Assembly: GCF_002101885.1 (NCBI RefSeq)
Contig: NZ_LQPS01000029.1
Location: 17,924-81,923 of the forward strand
Source of the DNA: Mycolicibacter senuensis
Lineage (GTDB): Bacteria > Actinomycetota > Actinomycetes > Mycobacteriales > Mycobacteriaceae
Length of the DNA: 64,000 bases
Direction of reading: 5' to 3'
The position numbers and the translations under genes were made by a program. Of the stretch, positions 23,370 to 32,829 are shown piece by piece (the first letter of the stretch is position 1; each line of letters opens with the position of its first letter). The notes under the pieces are model-generated. The model worked only from the letters and a program-made list of their open reading frames with translations. It was not told the DNA's origin and ran no database searches.

Positions 23370-24806
23370 GTGGATACCAAAGGCCAGTCCGGCAGCGGTG
23401 CACACACCGGCCGCAGCACATGGGCACGCGACGAAATCCGGGTTTCGGACCCGAAAGCCATGCAACGCTCGATTGCCGGCACTGCTGTCGGCAACTTCAT
23501 GGAGTGGTACGACTTCGGCATCTACGGCTTCCTCGCCACCACGCTCGCGCAGGTCTTCTACCCCGGTGACAGCTCCAGCGCGGTAGGCCTGATCGCCACA
23601 TTCGGCACGCTGGCCGCGGCTTTCGCGGTGCGGCCGTTCGGCGGGATATTCTTCGGCGCACTCGGTGACCGCATCGGCCGCAAGAAGGTCCTGATCATGA
23701 CCGTCTCGCTGATGGCGATCGGCACCACGATCACGGGGCTGCTGCCGTCGTACGAGGCGATCGGGATCTGGGCTCCGATCCTGCTGATCGTCACCAAGCT
23801 GATGCAGGGCTTCTCCACCGGCGGCGAGTACGTCGGTGCGATGACCTACGTCAGCGAACACGCCCCGGACCGCAGCCGCGGGGCGCTGACCGGATATCTG
23901 CCGTTGGGCACACTGGGCGGCTACATCACCGGCGCCGGCGTGGTCACCCTGATCCAATCCCAACTGCCGGTGTCCGACATGCTGCACTGGGGCTGGCGAG
24001 TCCCCTTCCTGCTGGGCGTGCCGCTGGCCATCGTCACCCTGTACATGCGGCTGCGCATCGATGAATCACCGGCCTTTGAAGAGCTGGGACAGGCCGGCGA
24101 GGACAACTCGGTGGCCCGCGAAACCGGGTGGGAGCAGTTCCGGCACACCGTCGTGGGACAGCGCCGGGGACTGTTGATCTGCATGGGCCTGGTGCTGGCG
24201 GAGAACGTCACCAACTACATGCTCACCGGATACCTGCCGACATACTTCAAGCAGGTCGGCGGTATCAGCGGCAGCCGCGGGCTGACGATGATCGTGGTGG
24301 CCCTGGTGATGATGTTGGTCGTCGTGATGCCGATGGCCAGATTGTCCGACCGCATCGGCCGCAAGCCGCTGCTGTGGACCGGCAGCAGCCTCCTGATCTT
24401 CGGCTCCGTGCCGGCATTCCTGCTGATCCGCCACGGTGGAAACTATCCGATCCGGCTGCTCGGTGTGCTGCTCATCGGTCTGATGCTGGTGTGCTTCAAC
24501 AGCACCACACCGTCGACGCTGCCCGCGCTGTTCCCCACCCAGGTGCGCTTTTTCGCGGTGGCCATCGGATTCAACATCTCGGTCTCGTTGTTCGGTGGCA
24601 CCACTCCGCTGGTCGCCGAGACGCTGGTCTCGGGAACCGGCAACGTGATGTTGCCGGCCTTCATCCTGATGGCCGCGGGCGTCGTGGGCGCGATCACGCT
24701 GTGGTTCACGCCCGAGACGGCCGGGAAAGTACTGCCGGGCTCGGGGCCTTCGGTGGCAACCGAGCAGGAAGCGGACGCGATCGCCGAGACCGGCCTGCGC
24801 GAATAG
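23370..24806 (+). CDS. MFS transporter, metabolite:H+ symporter (MHS) type
   Basis: A 478-residue, 12-span permease of the ProP/KgtP-like branch. The start of span 1 reads GNFMEWYDFGIYGFLA; motif A occurs as GALGDRIGRKKVL after span 2 and RLSDRIGRKPLL in the second half; RIDESPAFEEL lies in the central loop. Substrates in the branch are organic acids, betaine or proline; this one's is unknown. I start at a GTG before DTKGQSG with no ribosome binding site, perhaps leaderless; the ATG at 23460 (MQRSIAGT) is an alternative. It converges on the CopD-CtaG gene. Confidence 0.83.
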   Translation: MDTKGQSGSGAHTGRSTWARDEIRVSDPKAMQRSIAGTAVGNFMEWYDFGIYGFLATTLAQVFYPGDSSSAVGLIATFGTLAAAFAVRPFGGIFFGALGDRIGRKKVLIMTVSLMAIGTTITGLLPSYEAIGIWAPILLIVTKLMQGFSTGGEYVGAMTYVSEHAPDRSRGALTGYLPLGTLGGYITGAGVVTLIQSQLPVSDMLHWGWRVPFLLGVPLAIVTLYMRLRIDESPAFEELGQAGEDNSVARETGWEQFRHTVVGQRRGLLICMGLVLAENVTNYMLTGYLPTYFKQVGGISGSRGLTMIVVALVMMLVVVMPMARLSDRIGRKPLLWTGSSLLIFGSVPAFLLIRHGGNYPIRLLGVLLIGLMLVCFNSTTPSTLPALFPTQVRFFAVAIGFNISVSLFGGTTPLVAETLVSGTGNVMLPAFILMAAGVVGAITLWFTPETAGKVLPGSGPSVATEQEADAIAETGLRE

Positions 24807-24811
24807 CGGGG

Positions 24812-26824
24812 TCAGTGCCGCCCGAGAGCGTCGCGGCGAGCCGCCTCGGCCAGCATCGCGTTGTAGGCGGCCAGCTCGGCGTCGTCATCGCGGTCGGCGG
24901 AGCGGTCCATCCGTTTCGCGGTCCGGCTGTCACTGCGATGCCACTGCACCAAGAGCGCGATCATCACCATGAGTAGCGGCAATTCGCCGGCTGCCCAAGT
25001 GATTCCGCCACCCAGGTGCTGATCTGCGGCCAGGTCGGTGTGCCAGGGTAATCCGAGGCTGGCGTAGAACCACTCGCCCAGCACCTTGTGCATGCCCATC
25101 AGCAGCACCCCGAAGAACCCGTGCATGGGCAGCGAGGCGAACACCACCGCCAGTCTGGCCAGCGGTGAGATCGGACGCGGGGTGGGATCCACCCCGATCA
25201 CGACCCAGTAGAAGAGGTAGCCGCTGAGCATGAAGTGCACATTCATCGCGACGTGCCCCGCATGGCTGCCGACGATCGAGTCGAAGATGGTGGAAAAGTA
25301 CAGCCCGTAGAAGCCGGCGACGAAGATCACCGCCGCGACGATCGGGTTGGTGAGGAATCGCGACACTCGACTGTGCAGCGCCGCCAACAGCCATTCCCGC
25401 ATCCCGGGCGGATCGCCGCGGCCGGCGGCCGGCAGCGCCCGCAGCGCCAACGTGGTCGGCCCGCCCAGCACCAGCAGGATCGGCACCAGCATCGACAGCA
25501 GCATGTGCACGACCATGTGCATGCTGAACATCGCCGGCATGTAGCGCCCGGTTCCCGAGGAGGTGGCGACCAGCAACGTCGCACAGCCCAGCAGCCAGGC
25601 GGTGGTACGGCCCACCGGCCAGGCGTCGCCGCGGCGTCGCAGTCGCAGCACGCCGGCCAGGTAGACGGCCGCCAGCACCACCGCGGCGGTGCCGAAGATC
25701 ACGTCGAACCGCCAGTCGAACAGGATCCGCGCCACGGTGGGCGGGCCGGCGAAGTCGTAGCCGATCTTCACCATCGGCACCGACGGGTTCAGCACCGGCG
25801 GCGGGGGCGGTGGGGTCCGCCCCAGCCCGACCGCGATCCCGAAAGTGGCCGCGAGGATGACGGCCTCGACCAGGGCCAGCCGGATCAGCGCGGCACTCGA
25901 CGCCGGATCGGTCTGCAGCGCCGCAACCCCACGGCGCCGCTGTTGCCAGCCCAGCACGCCGAGCAGACACAGCGCGACGAACTTGGCCAGCACCAGTCGG
26001 CCGTACTCGCTGGTCAGCACGTCCGGCGGGGCGATACGCACCAGCGCGTTGAGCACCCCGGACAATCCCATGGCCACAAAGCACCACAGCGCCACCGCGG
26101 AGAACCGCCGCGCCGCCAGACCGGCGTGTTCACCGCCGCGCAGCGCGTGTACCAACAGTGCGAGCAGCCCGCCGGCCCACAGCCCCGCGGCGGCCAGGTG
26201 GATCAGCAGGCTGTTGGTGGCCAGGTCGTGTGAGCCGCCGGCCGCCGAGTGCCCGGTCAGGCCCAACGGGATGAGGGTGAACAGCGAACCGGCCAGCAGC
26301 ACCGGTGTCCAGGACCAGCGCAGCACCGACAGGCTGACCAGGGTCACCGCCGCGGCGAGGACTGCCGTCCATCGCCAGGCGGACGCGGTGTTGATCATCC
26401 CGGTCAGCGACCAGGTGGTGGCCGGATTCAGGAACTCCGACAGCGGGTGTCCGGAGACATCGGAGATGGTCAGCGGGACCAGCAGAGCCGCGCACACCGC
26501 CCAGATCCCCGACGCCACCGTACCCAGTCGCAGGGCACGGTAGCCGGCGACATCGAGCACGCCGCTGGGTTGTGGCGGCACCAGGAACGCGGCGAGTAGA
26601 AACGAGCCCACCGCCAGCACCGCGGCGATCTCGCCGACCGCCCGCACGAACGGCAGGCCCAGGGTGGTCGCCGGCCCCGGATCGGGCAGGCCGGTCACGG
26701 TCAGGGCGTCAGCCAACGACAGCGCGGCGATCGCGGCGGCGGTGCCGCCGGCCAGCATCGCCACCCCGGCCAGCACCGGCGCGAACTTGGCCGAGCGGGC
26801 GCCGGTGGCCGCAGCAGAGGTCAT
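24812..26824 (-). CDS. CopD-CtaG fusion membrane protein (copper handling)
   Basis: A 670-residue polytopic protein. The N-terminal half has about eight spans of the CopD copper-resistance type (SWRWTAVLAAAV-like, SLLIHLAAAGLWAGGLLAL). A PPPPPPV loop near the middle leads to a caa3-type CtaG assembly domain (FSMHMVVHMLLSMLVP, AMNVHFMLSGYLFYWVVIG, PMHGFFGVLLMG) rich in His and Met for Cu(I). The tail is charged. M. tuberculosis Rv0102 has this architecture but sits elsewhere. A role in copper uptake or oxidase metallation is inferred. Start ATG at MTSAAATG. Confidence 0.85.
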   Translation of the reverse strand: MTSAAATGARSAKFAPVLAGVAMLAGGTAAAIAALSLADALTVTGLPDPGPATTLGLPFVRAVGEIAAVLAVGSFLLAAFLVPPQPSGVLDVAGYRALRLGTVASGIWAVCAALLVPLTISDVSGHPLSEFLNPATTWSLTGMINTASAWRWTAVLAAAVTLVSLSVLRWSWTPVLLAGSLFTLIPLGLTGHSAAGGSHDLATNSLLIHLAAAGLWAGGLLALLVHALRGGEHAGLAARRFSAVALWCFVAMGLSGVLNALVRIAPPDVLTSEYGRLVLAKFVALCLLGVLGWQQRRRGVAALQTDPASSAALIRLALVEAVILAATFGIAVGLGRTPPPPPPVLNPSVPMVKIGYDFAGPPTVARILFDWRFDVIFGTAAVVLAAVYLAGVLRLRRRGDAWPVGRTTAWLLGCATLLVATSSGTGRYMPAMFSMHMVVHMLLSMLVPILLVLGGPTTLALRALPAAGRGDPPGMREWLLAALHSRVSRFLTNPIVAAVIFVAGFYGLYFSTIFDSIVGSHAGHVAMNVHFMLSGYLFYWVVIGVDPTPRPISPLARLAVVFASLPMHGFFGVLLMGMHKVLGEWFYASLGLPWHTDLAADQHLGGGITWAAGELPLLMVMIALLVQWHRSDSRTAKRMDRSADRDDDAELAAYNAMLAEAARRDALGRH

Positions 26825-26877
26825 GGCCCCAGCGTATGGTGCGCGCCCGAAACTGCGCGTATCGAGGCGTCGCGGCG

Positions 26878-29241
26878 CTATTGGCCGCCCACGCCCCGCC
26901 AATGCCGGCGCATCCCGATATCCCTGGCGGCGAATGCCTCCCGGGCGAGCCGGGCGATGTGGTCGGAGTCCTTCAGGACGCCCCGCAATTCGGCCCGGAA
27001 CGCCCGGCGGCGCTCGGCCAGGTCCGGCGTGTTCTCCAACAGGTTCTGGTCGGCGACGACTTGGCATGCCGTGGCGAACAGCAAAGTCGACACCGACTCA
27101 CTGCTGCGGACCCGGCCCTGCGCCACGTATTGCCGCCCCACTCCCAGGGCCAGCTGGGTCAGTTCCTGCTCGCCGATGTCGGGCGGCGCATCGCAGAGCA
27201 CGTCGGCGACGATCTCGTAGGCCTCGAAGAACACCCGCAGCATGACGTCGGAGGTCACCGGGGACTTCTCCGAGAGAATCCCGTCGACCTCGGCCCCGCC
27301 GGCGGCGACCCGCGATTCCCAATCGGAGAACCAGGACATCTCCTCGGCGATGTTGTCGCGGAACGTGGCCGAGTCGGCGAAATAGAAATCGAACTTCAGC
27401 AGGTCCCTCAACCGCATCGCCTGGGTCCAGAAGGTGTCGAGCCGGTCGCCTTCGCCGCGGCGGGCGTGGGCCAGCGCCAACTCGACGATCGAGGTCTCCA
27501 GGAAGGCGTGGATGACCGAGTTGCGGTAGAACGAGGCGGCGTGCTCGTCTTCGGGGGCGATCCGCCACACCGACTCGCGGCCTCCGTCGACGCGGGTGAC
27601 CGGATGCCCGTTGGACATCGCGTCGACCGCCGCGCGCACCCCGTCGCGGCTGCGCAGCCGCAGCGCACTGGTGGAGATCGGGGTCTGCTTGCGTTCCAAA
27701 AAGTCCAGACCGTCTTGCAGCGAATGGTGGATCTGGTCCAGCGTCAACGCCAACCCGTGGGTGGTCAGCAACAGTGCGGACACCAGGCCGGTGGCACTGA
27801 TCGGGGTGACGCGCTGGATCCGCCAGGCCACCTCGATGGCCATCTTCTGCATGGCCAGCCGCTTGGCATCGGGATCGCTCGCCGCCGGACCGTCGGGGGA
27901 CCCGAGGTACTGCCGCATCGACACCGCTTCGGGGAAACGCACGTAGATCTTGCCGTAGTTGCGTTCGCCCTGCGCTTTGATGAACCGGTAGAGCCAACGA
28001 GCCCCCTCCGGGGTCTTCTCCCCGCCGCGGGCATAGGCGGCGTATTCGTCGGTCTCGTGCAATTGGTCGAAGCTGATCGAAACACCTTGCAGCAGAACAT
28101 CGTCAGTGCGGTCATCCAGGTAGGCGTCGGCGACGTAGGTCATCAGCCCGAGCTTGGGAGGCAGCATCTTGCCGGTGCGCGACCGGGTTCCCTCGATGGA
28201 CCAGCTCAGGTTGAACCGCTTCTCCATCACGTAGCCGACGTACTCCTTGAGCACGTACTTGTAGAGCGGGTTGTTGCCGATACTGCGCCGGATGAAGATC
28301 ACCCCGGAGCGGCGCAGCAGTGGCCCCATCAATCCGAAAGACAGGTTGATCCCGGCGAATACGTGCACCGGCGGCAGCCGGTTCTCGGCCATCGCCACCG
28401 GCATGACCGCGCCGTCGATGTAGGAGCGGTGGGAGAACAGCAGCACCGCGGGATGGCTTTCCAGCGCGGTGCGCAGCGCGGCGACCTGATACTCGTCGTA
28501 GTCGATCTCGGGGTCGAACCCGCGGCTGAGCATTCGGGTCAGCACACCGACCAGGTCGACCGAGACGCGACTCCACCCGGTGGACAGCTCGTCGAGCATC
28601 TTGCCCGCCTCTTCGAGCGTGGCGCCGGGAATGGCCTTCAGTCCGTCGCGAAAACGGGTGGACGCCAAGATCTCGGGCTTGACCAGCCGCGGTGACTTGT
28701 ACTGCGGTCCCAGGATCCGGTACTCGGCACGCTCCAGCGCCAGCACCGCCCGCCGGGTGACGAAGTGCGCGAAGTCGCGGGGGTTGTCGCCGACGGTGTT
28801 CTCGCTCCACTGCTCGCGCAGGTGGGCGACGCTGGCCGGCTCGCCGGCGACCACCCGGGCCAGCGCCGCGTCGGTCCGCACGATCTGGCGTTGCTGACGC
28901 TCGCCGGGCCGGTATGGGTTACGGCCGGGCAGCAGCGCGGCCACCCGGGACAGCGCCGACGCTCCAGCCCGCGGCATCCAGAACACCCGCACCGGCAAGA
29001 TCGAGCGCTGTTCGTCGCGTTCGAGCTGTCCCACCAGCCGGGCCATCGTCGAGGGCGGCCTGTCCGGTTCGAGCGGAAACAGCTCGGCGCGGACATCGGG
29101 ATTCGCCTGTCGGTACCGATCCAGCCAATCCCTGACCAGGCCGGCCTCCACGTCCGACGACACGAACGCCAACACCAGCGTGTCGCCGGTCACGGTGGGT
29201 TCGGAGTGGTCGGCGGGATCGGTGGCCGGTGATGTCGTCAC
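26878..29241 (-). CDS. plsB2: Glycerol-3-phosphate acyltransferase PlsB2
   Basis: A 787-residue membrane-associated enzyme for the first step of glycerolipid synthesis, acylating glycerol 3-phosphate from acyl-CoA. The HX4D motif is His271-Asp276 (SHRSYIDG), followed by [21 protein letters not shown] and [10 protein letters not shown] blocks. It aligns along its length with Rv2482c. The GTG start has AAAGAGG upstream and overlaps the plsC stop by four bases (GTGA). It is the last gene of a coupled WS/DGAT-plsC-plsB2 unit. Confidence 0.94.
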   Translation of the reverse strand: MTTSPATDPADHSEPTVTGDTLVLAFVSSDVEAGLVRDWLDRYRQANPDVRAELFPLEPDRPPSTMARLVGQLERDEQRSILPVRVFWMPRAGASALSRVAALLPGRNPYRPGERQQRQIVRTDAALARVVAGEPASVAHLREQWSENTVGDNPRDFAHFVTRRAVLALERAEYRILGPQYKSPRLVKPEILASTRFRDGLKAIPGATLEEAGKMLDELSTGWSRVSVDLVGVLTRMLSRGFDPEIDYDEYQVAALRTALESHPAVLLFSHRSYIDGAVMPVAMAENRLPPVHVFAGINLSFGLMGPLLRRSGVIFIRRSIGNNPLYKYVLKEYVGYVMEKRFNLSWSIEGTRSRTGKMLPPKLGLMTYVADAYLDDRTDDVLLQGVSISFDQLHETDEYAAYARGGEKTPEGARWLYRFIKAQGERNYGKIYVRFPEAVSMRQYLGSPDGPAASDPDAKRLAMQKMAIEVAWRIQRVTPISATGLVSALLLTTHGLALTLDQIHHSLQDGLDFLERKQTPISTSALRLRSRDGVRAAVDAMSNGHPVTRVDGGRESVWRIAPEDEHAASFYRNSVIHAFLETSIVELALAHARRGEGDRLDTFWTQAMRLRDLLKFDFYFADSATFRDNIAEEMSWFSDWESRVAAGGAEVDGILSEKSPVTSDVMLRVFFEAYEIVADVLCDAPPDIGEQELTQLALGVGRQYVAQGRVRSSESVSTLLFATACQVVADQNLLENTPDLAERRRAFRAELRGVLKDSDHIARLAREAFAARDIGMRRHWRGVGGQ

Positions 29242-30830
29242 TGCACCTCTTTCGGGCCGGCGGTCTTGTTCGCCTTCGACGCTGTCTTTTTGGCGGCGGC
29301 CTTCTTGGCCGGCGTCTTCTTGGCCGCGGCCTTCTTGGCCGGCTTGGGCGACCACCGCGGCAACTCGTCGACCGGCCAGTCGGCCAGCGTGTCCAGATAG
29401 AGCTGACGGATCTCCGCGATCCGGTCGGACAGGTTGTCGACTGTCCAGTCCTCGACCGAGATCGCCGGGAACACCGCGACGTCGACGGTGCCCGGATTGG
29501 CGCTCATCGAGTCCCGGGCGGCGACCACCTCGGCATTGCGGATCACGATCGGCACGATCGGAATCCCCGCGGCCATCGCGATACGGAACGGCCCCTTTTT
29601 GAACGGCCCCACCCCGGTGGTGTCGACGCGGGTGCCCTCGGGGGCGATCACCACCGACAGCCCCCGCTTGGCGCGTTCCTCGACCTCGTGCAGTGATTCC
29701 ACCGCCGATGCCGCGTCGTCCCGGTCGATGAACACCATCTCGGTCAGCTTTCCCAGCGGGCCGGCGATCGGGTCGCGCTCCAGCTCGCGTTTGCCGACGC
29801 TGACCCAGTTGTCGCGCACCAGCGATGCGGTGATGACCGGGTCGACCTGATTGCGGTGATTGAAGATGAACACCGCCGGCCGGCTCGCGGTGAGATTCTC
29901 CTTGCCGATCACGTTGAGCTGCACGCCGTTAAGACTCAGCAGCAGATGCGGGAAGAAGGCCGTGAAGAAGTTGACACCCCGGCGCCGGCTGCCGCTCAAC
30001 AGGCCCAGCCCGATCGCGCCGGCGCCCACCGGCACCATCGATCCCAGCGCGGCGAGGTTGCGCAGCTGACCGACGACGCCACTGCCGCGGCTGCTGAACC
30101 GCAGGATCGGCCAGCCCCGCTTGCGCGCGACCGAGGCCATCTTGCCTTCGGGGTTGGTCGGTCTGGGGTTGCCGACCAGATGCATCAACGCGACGTCCTC
30201 GTCGCCGTCGGCGTAGAAGTAGCTGTCCTGCAGATCGATGTCGTGCTCGGCGGCGAACTTCTGCACCGCGGCGGCCTTTCCCGGTCCCCACAGGATCGGA
30301 TCCCGCACATCCCCCGTGAGCACGCCGTTCTCGTCGGTGACGAAGGCGTTGGTGAGGGTGTTGGTGATGCCGAGGAAGCGGGCGACCGGTTCGACCTGGA
30401 TGGTCAGCGCCGAGGAACTCAGCACCACGGTGTGTCCCCGAGCCTGATGCGCGCGCACCACTTCGCGCATCTCCGGGTAGATCCGTCCGGCGATCTTCTG
30501 GACGAACAACCGCTCGCCGATCTCGTCGAGGTCAGTGATCGAGCGCCCCTGCAAGGCCGAGGACGCCTTGGTGATGAGTTGCTCGAATTCGATGCGGCCG
30601 AGTTGGTGGTTGAGCCCGGCCTGGATCATGCCGAACAACTCCCCGATCCCCATGTCACGGCTGCGGACTCGTTCCCGGGTGAGGATGACGGCGGTGAAGC
30701 CGGCCACCAGGGTGCCGTCGAGGTCGAAGAAGGCGCCGATTTTGGGACCGGACGGGCTGGCGGCGATCTCGGCCACCGAGCCGGGCAGCCGCATGTCACG
30801 CGGTGGCTGCGGTGTCTGGTCGTCGGTCAT
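29238..30830 (-). CDS. plsC: HAD phosphatase-1-acylglycerol-3-phosphate acyltransferase fusion (PlsC)
   Basis: A 530-residue two-domain protein. Residues about 30-260 form a SerB-type HAD phosphatase with DLDGT (36-40), SSSA and DGDEDVALM motifs. Residues about 290-490 form a PlsC acyltransferase with HRNQVD (325-330) and APEGTR. A Lys/Ala-rich tail (about 496-530, [17 protein letters not shown]) resembles histone-like tails. The acyltransferase makes phosphatidic acid from lysophosphatidic acid; the HAD substrate is unproved. Its ATG overlaps the upstream stop by four bases. It matches Rv2483c. Confidence 0.93.
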   Translation of the reverse strand: MTDDQTPQPPRDMRLPGSVAEIAASPSGPKIGAFFDLDGTLVAGFTAVILTRERVRSRDMGIGELFGMIQAGLNHQLGRIEFEQLITKASSALQGRSITDLDEIGERLFVQKIAGRIYPEMREVVRAHQARGHTVVLSSSALTIQVEPVARFLGITNTLTNAFVTDENGVLTGDVRDPILWGPGKAAAVQKFAAEHDIDLQDSYFYADGDEDVALMHLVGNPRPTNPEGKMASVARKRGWPILRFSSRGSGVVGQLRNLAALGSMVPVGAGAIGLGLLSGSRRRGVNFFTAFFPHLLLSLNGVQLNVIGKENLTASRPAVFIFNHRNQVDPVITASLVRDNWVSVGKRELERDPIAGPLGKLTEMVFIDRDDAASAVESLHEVEERAKRGLSVVIAPEGTRVDTTGVGPFKKGPFRIAMAAGIPIVPIVIRNAEVVAARDSMSANPGTVDVAVFPAISVEDWTVDNLSDRIAEIRQLYLDTLADWPVDELPRWSPKPAKKAAAKKTPAKKAAAKKTASKANKTAGPKEVQ

Positions 30831-32275
30831 GATGCGGCACCCGGATCGAACGACGCCGCCACGCAGTGCGGCGCAGGCTCACCGGCGAGCGCCAACACCT
30901 CGTCGAATCCCTGGACCAGACATGCGCCGAACAGCTTCTCGTCGCGGACCGCAGCGCGGTCGTAGCGGACGGTGATGGTGCACTCACCGCCGCGCGAAAT
31001 CAACACCACCATCATCGCCACCCCCGGAAGCGGGCCGATTCCATAGTGCCGCAGCACTTTCGCTCCGGCGATGTAGGTTTCACCGGGATAGAACGCCACG
31101 TTGCTGGCCTGCACGTCGGCACCGACGACGGACTCGGTCATCTTCTCCAGGACCGGCGTCGGGATGACGCTCAACAGCGGTGCGACGGAGCCGATCACAT
31201 CCATTGCGGGCTCTTCGCGCCGCCGCGTCATCTGGGACCGGATCCGCTTCATCCGCTCCACCGGGTCGGCGACTCCGACCGGGGCGGCCAGATTCACTCC
31301 GGTGAAGCGGTTGCCGCCGGCGGGATCGGCCTCAGCGCGCAGGTTCACCGGGATGGCCATCGGCAAGGTGGCGATCGGGACACCCAGCGCCCGGTGGTAG
31401 CGCCCGAGCGCACCGGAGAGCGCGGCCAGGTAGGCGTCGTTGATCGACCCGCCACCTGCCTTGGCGGCCCGGTGCAGATCCGACAGCCCGACGTCGATCG
31501 CCTGGGTGCGGCTGGTCAGGCTGCGCCGACGCAGCAGTGGCGAGGGTTCTGCGGCCTGACTCATCACCCGCGCGCTGGACCGGGCGTAGCCGATGGCACC
31601 GGCCACCGCCGACAACGGGTCACGCACCGTGCGGGTTGCCATCGACAGCGCACCGAACAGCACATCACGGGTACCGCCGAGCACCGTCGCGGGCAGATGG
31701 TTGATGCCGTCGCGCATCAGGTCGTTGGCCGACAGGTCCTGCGGTACCGGTTGCGGCGGCATCGCCCGGGCGGGCGGATCGCGTTCCAGGTCGTAGATCT
31801 GTCCGAACATCGCAGCGCCGCCGACACCGTCGGTGACGGCGTGACTCAGGTGCAGCAACGTGGCGGCCCGCCCCCCGGCCAGCCCCTCCACCAGCGTCGC
31901 CGACCACAGCGGTCGCTGGATGTCCAGCGGTGATTGCAGACTCACCTCGGCCAGGTCGAGCACTTCGCGCAGCCCGCCGGGTTCGGGCACCCGCAGCCGG
32001 CGCACGTGGAAGTCGAGGTTGAAGTCGGGGTCCACCACCCAGCGCGGCGCCGCCGTCGGCAGCGTCGGCACCACGACCTTCTGGCGCAGCCGCAGCACCC
32101 GCCGGGAAACGTTCTCGAACAGCCCGCGGAAACGAATCCAGTCCGGAGTGGTGTCGAGCAACTCCAAGCCCATGATTCCCGAACGGGTGCGCGGGTTGGC
32201 CTCGCCGCGGTGCAACAGATAGTCGACGGCACCGAGTTCGGTCGGCAGGCCCGCGGCGTCGACCAGGTCACCCAC
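30827..32275 (-). CDS. WS/DGAT-type acyltransferase (Rv2484c)
   Basis: A 482-residue member of the wax ester synthase/diacylglycerol acyltransferase family, which makes triacylglycerol from diacylglycerol and acyl-CoA. The active-site motif is SHAVTDG (144-150): the second, catalytic His145 and Asp149-Gly150 are kept, but the usual first His is Ser. PLWSATLVEGLAGG and the C-terminal VSNVAFYPG-like region (ASNVAFYPGETY) also fit. I start at GTG with GGGAG upstream; a TTG at 32335 behind a strong AGGAGG would add 20 residues. It begins the operon that continues into plsC and plsB2. It matches Rv2484c; lipQ (Rv2485c) is absent. Confidence 0.88.
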   Translation of the reverse strand: MGDLVDAAGLPTELGAVDYLLHRGEANPRTRSGIMGLELLDTTPDWIRFRGLFENVSRRVLRLRQKVVVPTLPTAAPRWVVDPDFNLDFHVRRLRVPEPGGLREVLDLAEVSLQSPLDIQRPLWSATLVEGLAGGRAATLLHLSHAVTDGVGGAAMFGQIYDLERDPPARAMPPQPVPQDLSANDLMRDGINHLPATVLGGTRDVLFGALSMATRTVRDPLSAVAGAIGYARSSARVMSQAAEPSPLLRRRSLTSRTQAIDVGLSDLHRAAKAGGGSINDAYLAALSGALGRYHRALGVPIATLPMAIPVNLRAEADPAGGNRFTGVNLAAPVGVADPVERMKRIRSQMTRRREEPAMDVIGSVAPLLSVIPTPVLEKMTESVVGADVQASNVAFYPGETYIAGAKVLRHYGIGPLPGVAMMVVLISRGGECTITVRYDRAAVRDEKLFGACLVQGFDEVLALAGEPAPHCVAASFDPGAAS

Positions 32276-32552
32276 GTGGCGCTCCCGACACCGGTTCACC
32301 GTCCGAGCCTGCCCGGCGCACCGACGCTGCGACAACCACGCGCCCCTCCTGATTCACACTGATCACGAACTCCATTCAACGCTAGTTGTTAGCCGCTGGC
32401 GACGGGTGTCGATTGTCCAGATCAGGCCTCCGGTGGGCAAAACGAAATACTCTGCTGGCCGGTTGAATTGGAAGCCACATATCGACGGCCCGACGCCGCG
32501 TTGCTCGGTCGCCGCCAATCCGGCGCCATCAGCCGATAAACTGGCCTGCAAT

Positions 32553-32626
32553 GCCCCCGTAGCTCAGGCGGATAGAGCACATGACTTCTAATCTTGTGGT
32601 CGCAGGTTCGAGTCCTGCCGGGGGCG
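32553..32626 (+). tRNA. tRNA-Arg (anticodon TCT)
   Basis: A cloverleaf with acceptor stem GCCCCCG/CGGGGGC, D-arm GCTCAGGCGGATAGAGC, anticodon loop CTTCTAA (TCT, reading AGA) and T-arm GGTTCGAGTCC. The anticodon stem has one T-T mismatch. CCA is not encoded. It stands alone between the glycerolipid operon and echA14. No integrase lies beside it. Confidence 0.93.
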
Positions 32627-32713
32627 CACCGAAGTGCAGCACAGGGCCACCTGTCGCGTGACATTGTGTCGGAAACCCGCAATGATGCCGGGTAAACCGG
32701 GAAAGGCAGGCTC

Positions 32714-32803
32714 ATGGGCCACGAACGCACCCTCATCCTCTACACGGTCTTCATGATCGCGCTGATTGCGGTGTCCGCCGTGATCATCGCCTGGGTCGCC
32801 TGA
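32714..32803 (+). CDS. 29-residue single-span membrane peptide
   Basis: A short frame with an ATG preceded by AAAGGCAGG encodes [10 protein letters not shown] followed by a hydrophobic run to the stop, giving one transmembrane helix (about residues 7-28) ending IIAWVA. It sits between tRNA-Arg and echA14 on the same strand, 26 bases before echA14, so they are probably co-transcribed. Good ribosome binding site, clean helix and tight spacing argue for a real gene. I know no family for it; small membrane peptides often tune a transporter or enzyme, but that is speculation here. Confidence 0.6.
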   Translation: MGHERTLILYTVFMIALIAVSAVIIAWVA

Positions 32804-32829
32804 CCGGGTTCGCGATACCGTCATCGTCG

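Noticed and set aside
22418..24806. Lipoprotein/MFS pair read as lprG-P55
   Set aside because: Genes are divergent and the permease is of the MHS type, not the DHA1 drug-export type of P55; only the lipoprotein core resembles LprG.
32553..32626. tRNA-Arg as an integration site for a mobile element
   Set aside because: No integrase, no direct repeat of the tRNA 3' end was noticed downstream, and the flanking genes keep the chromosomal order.
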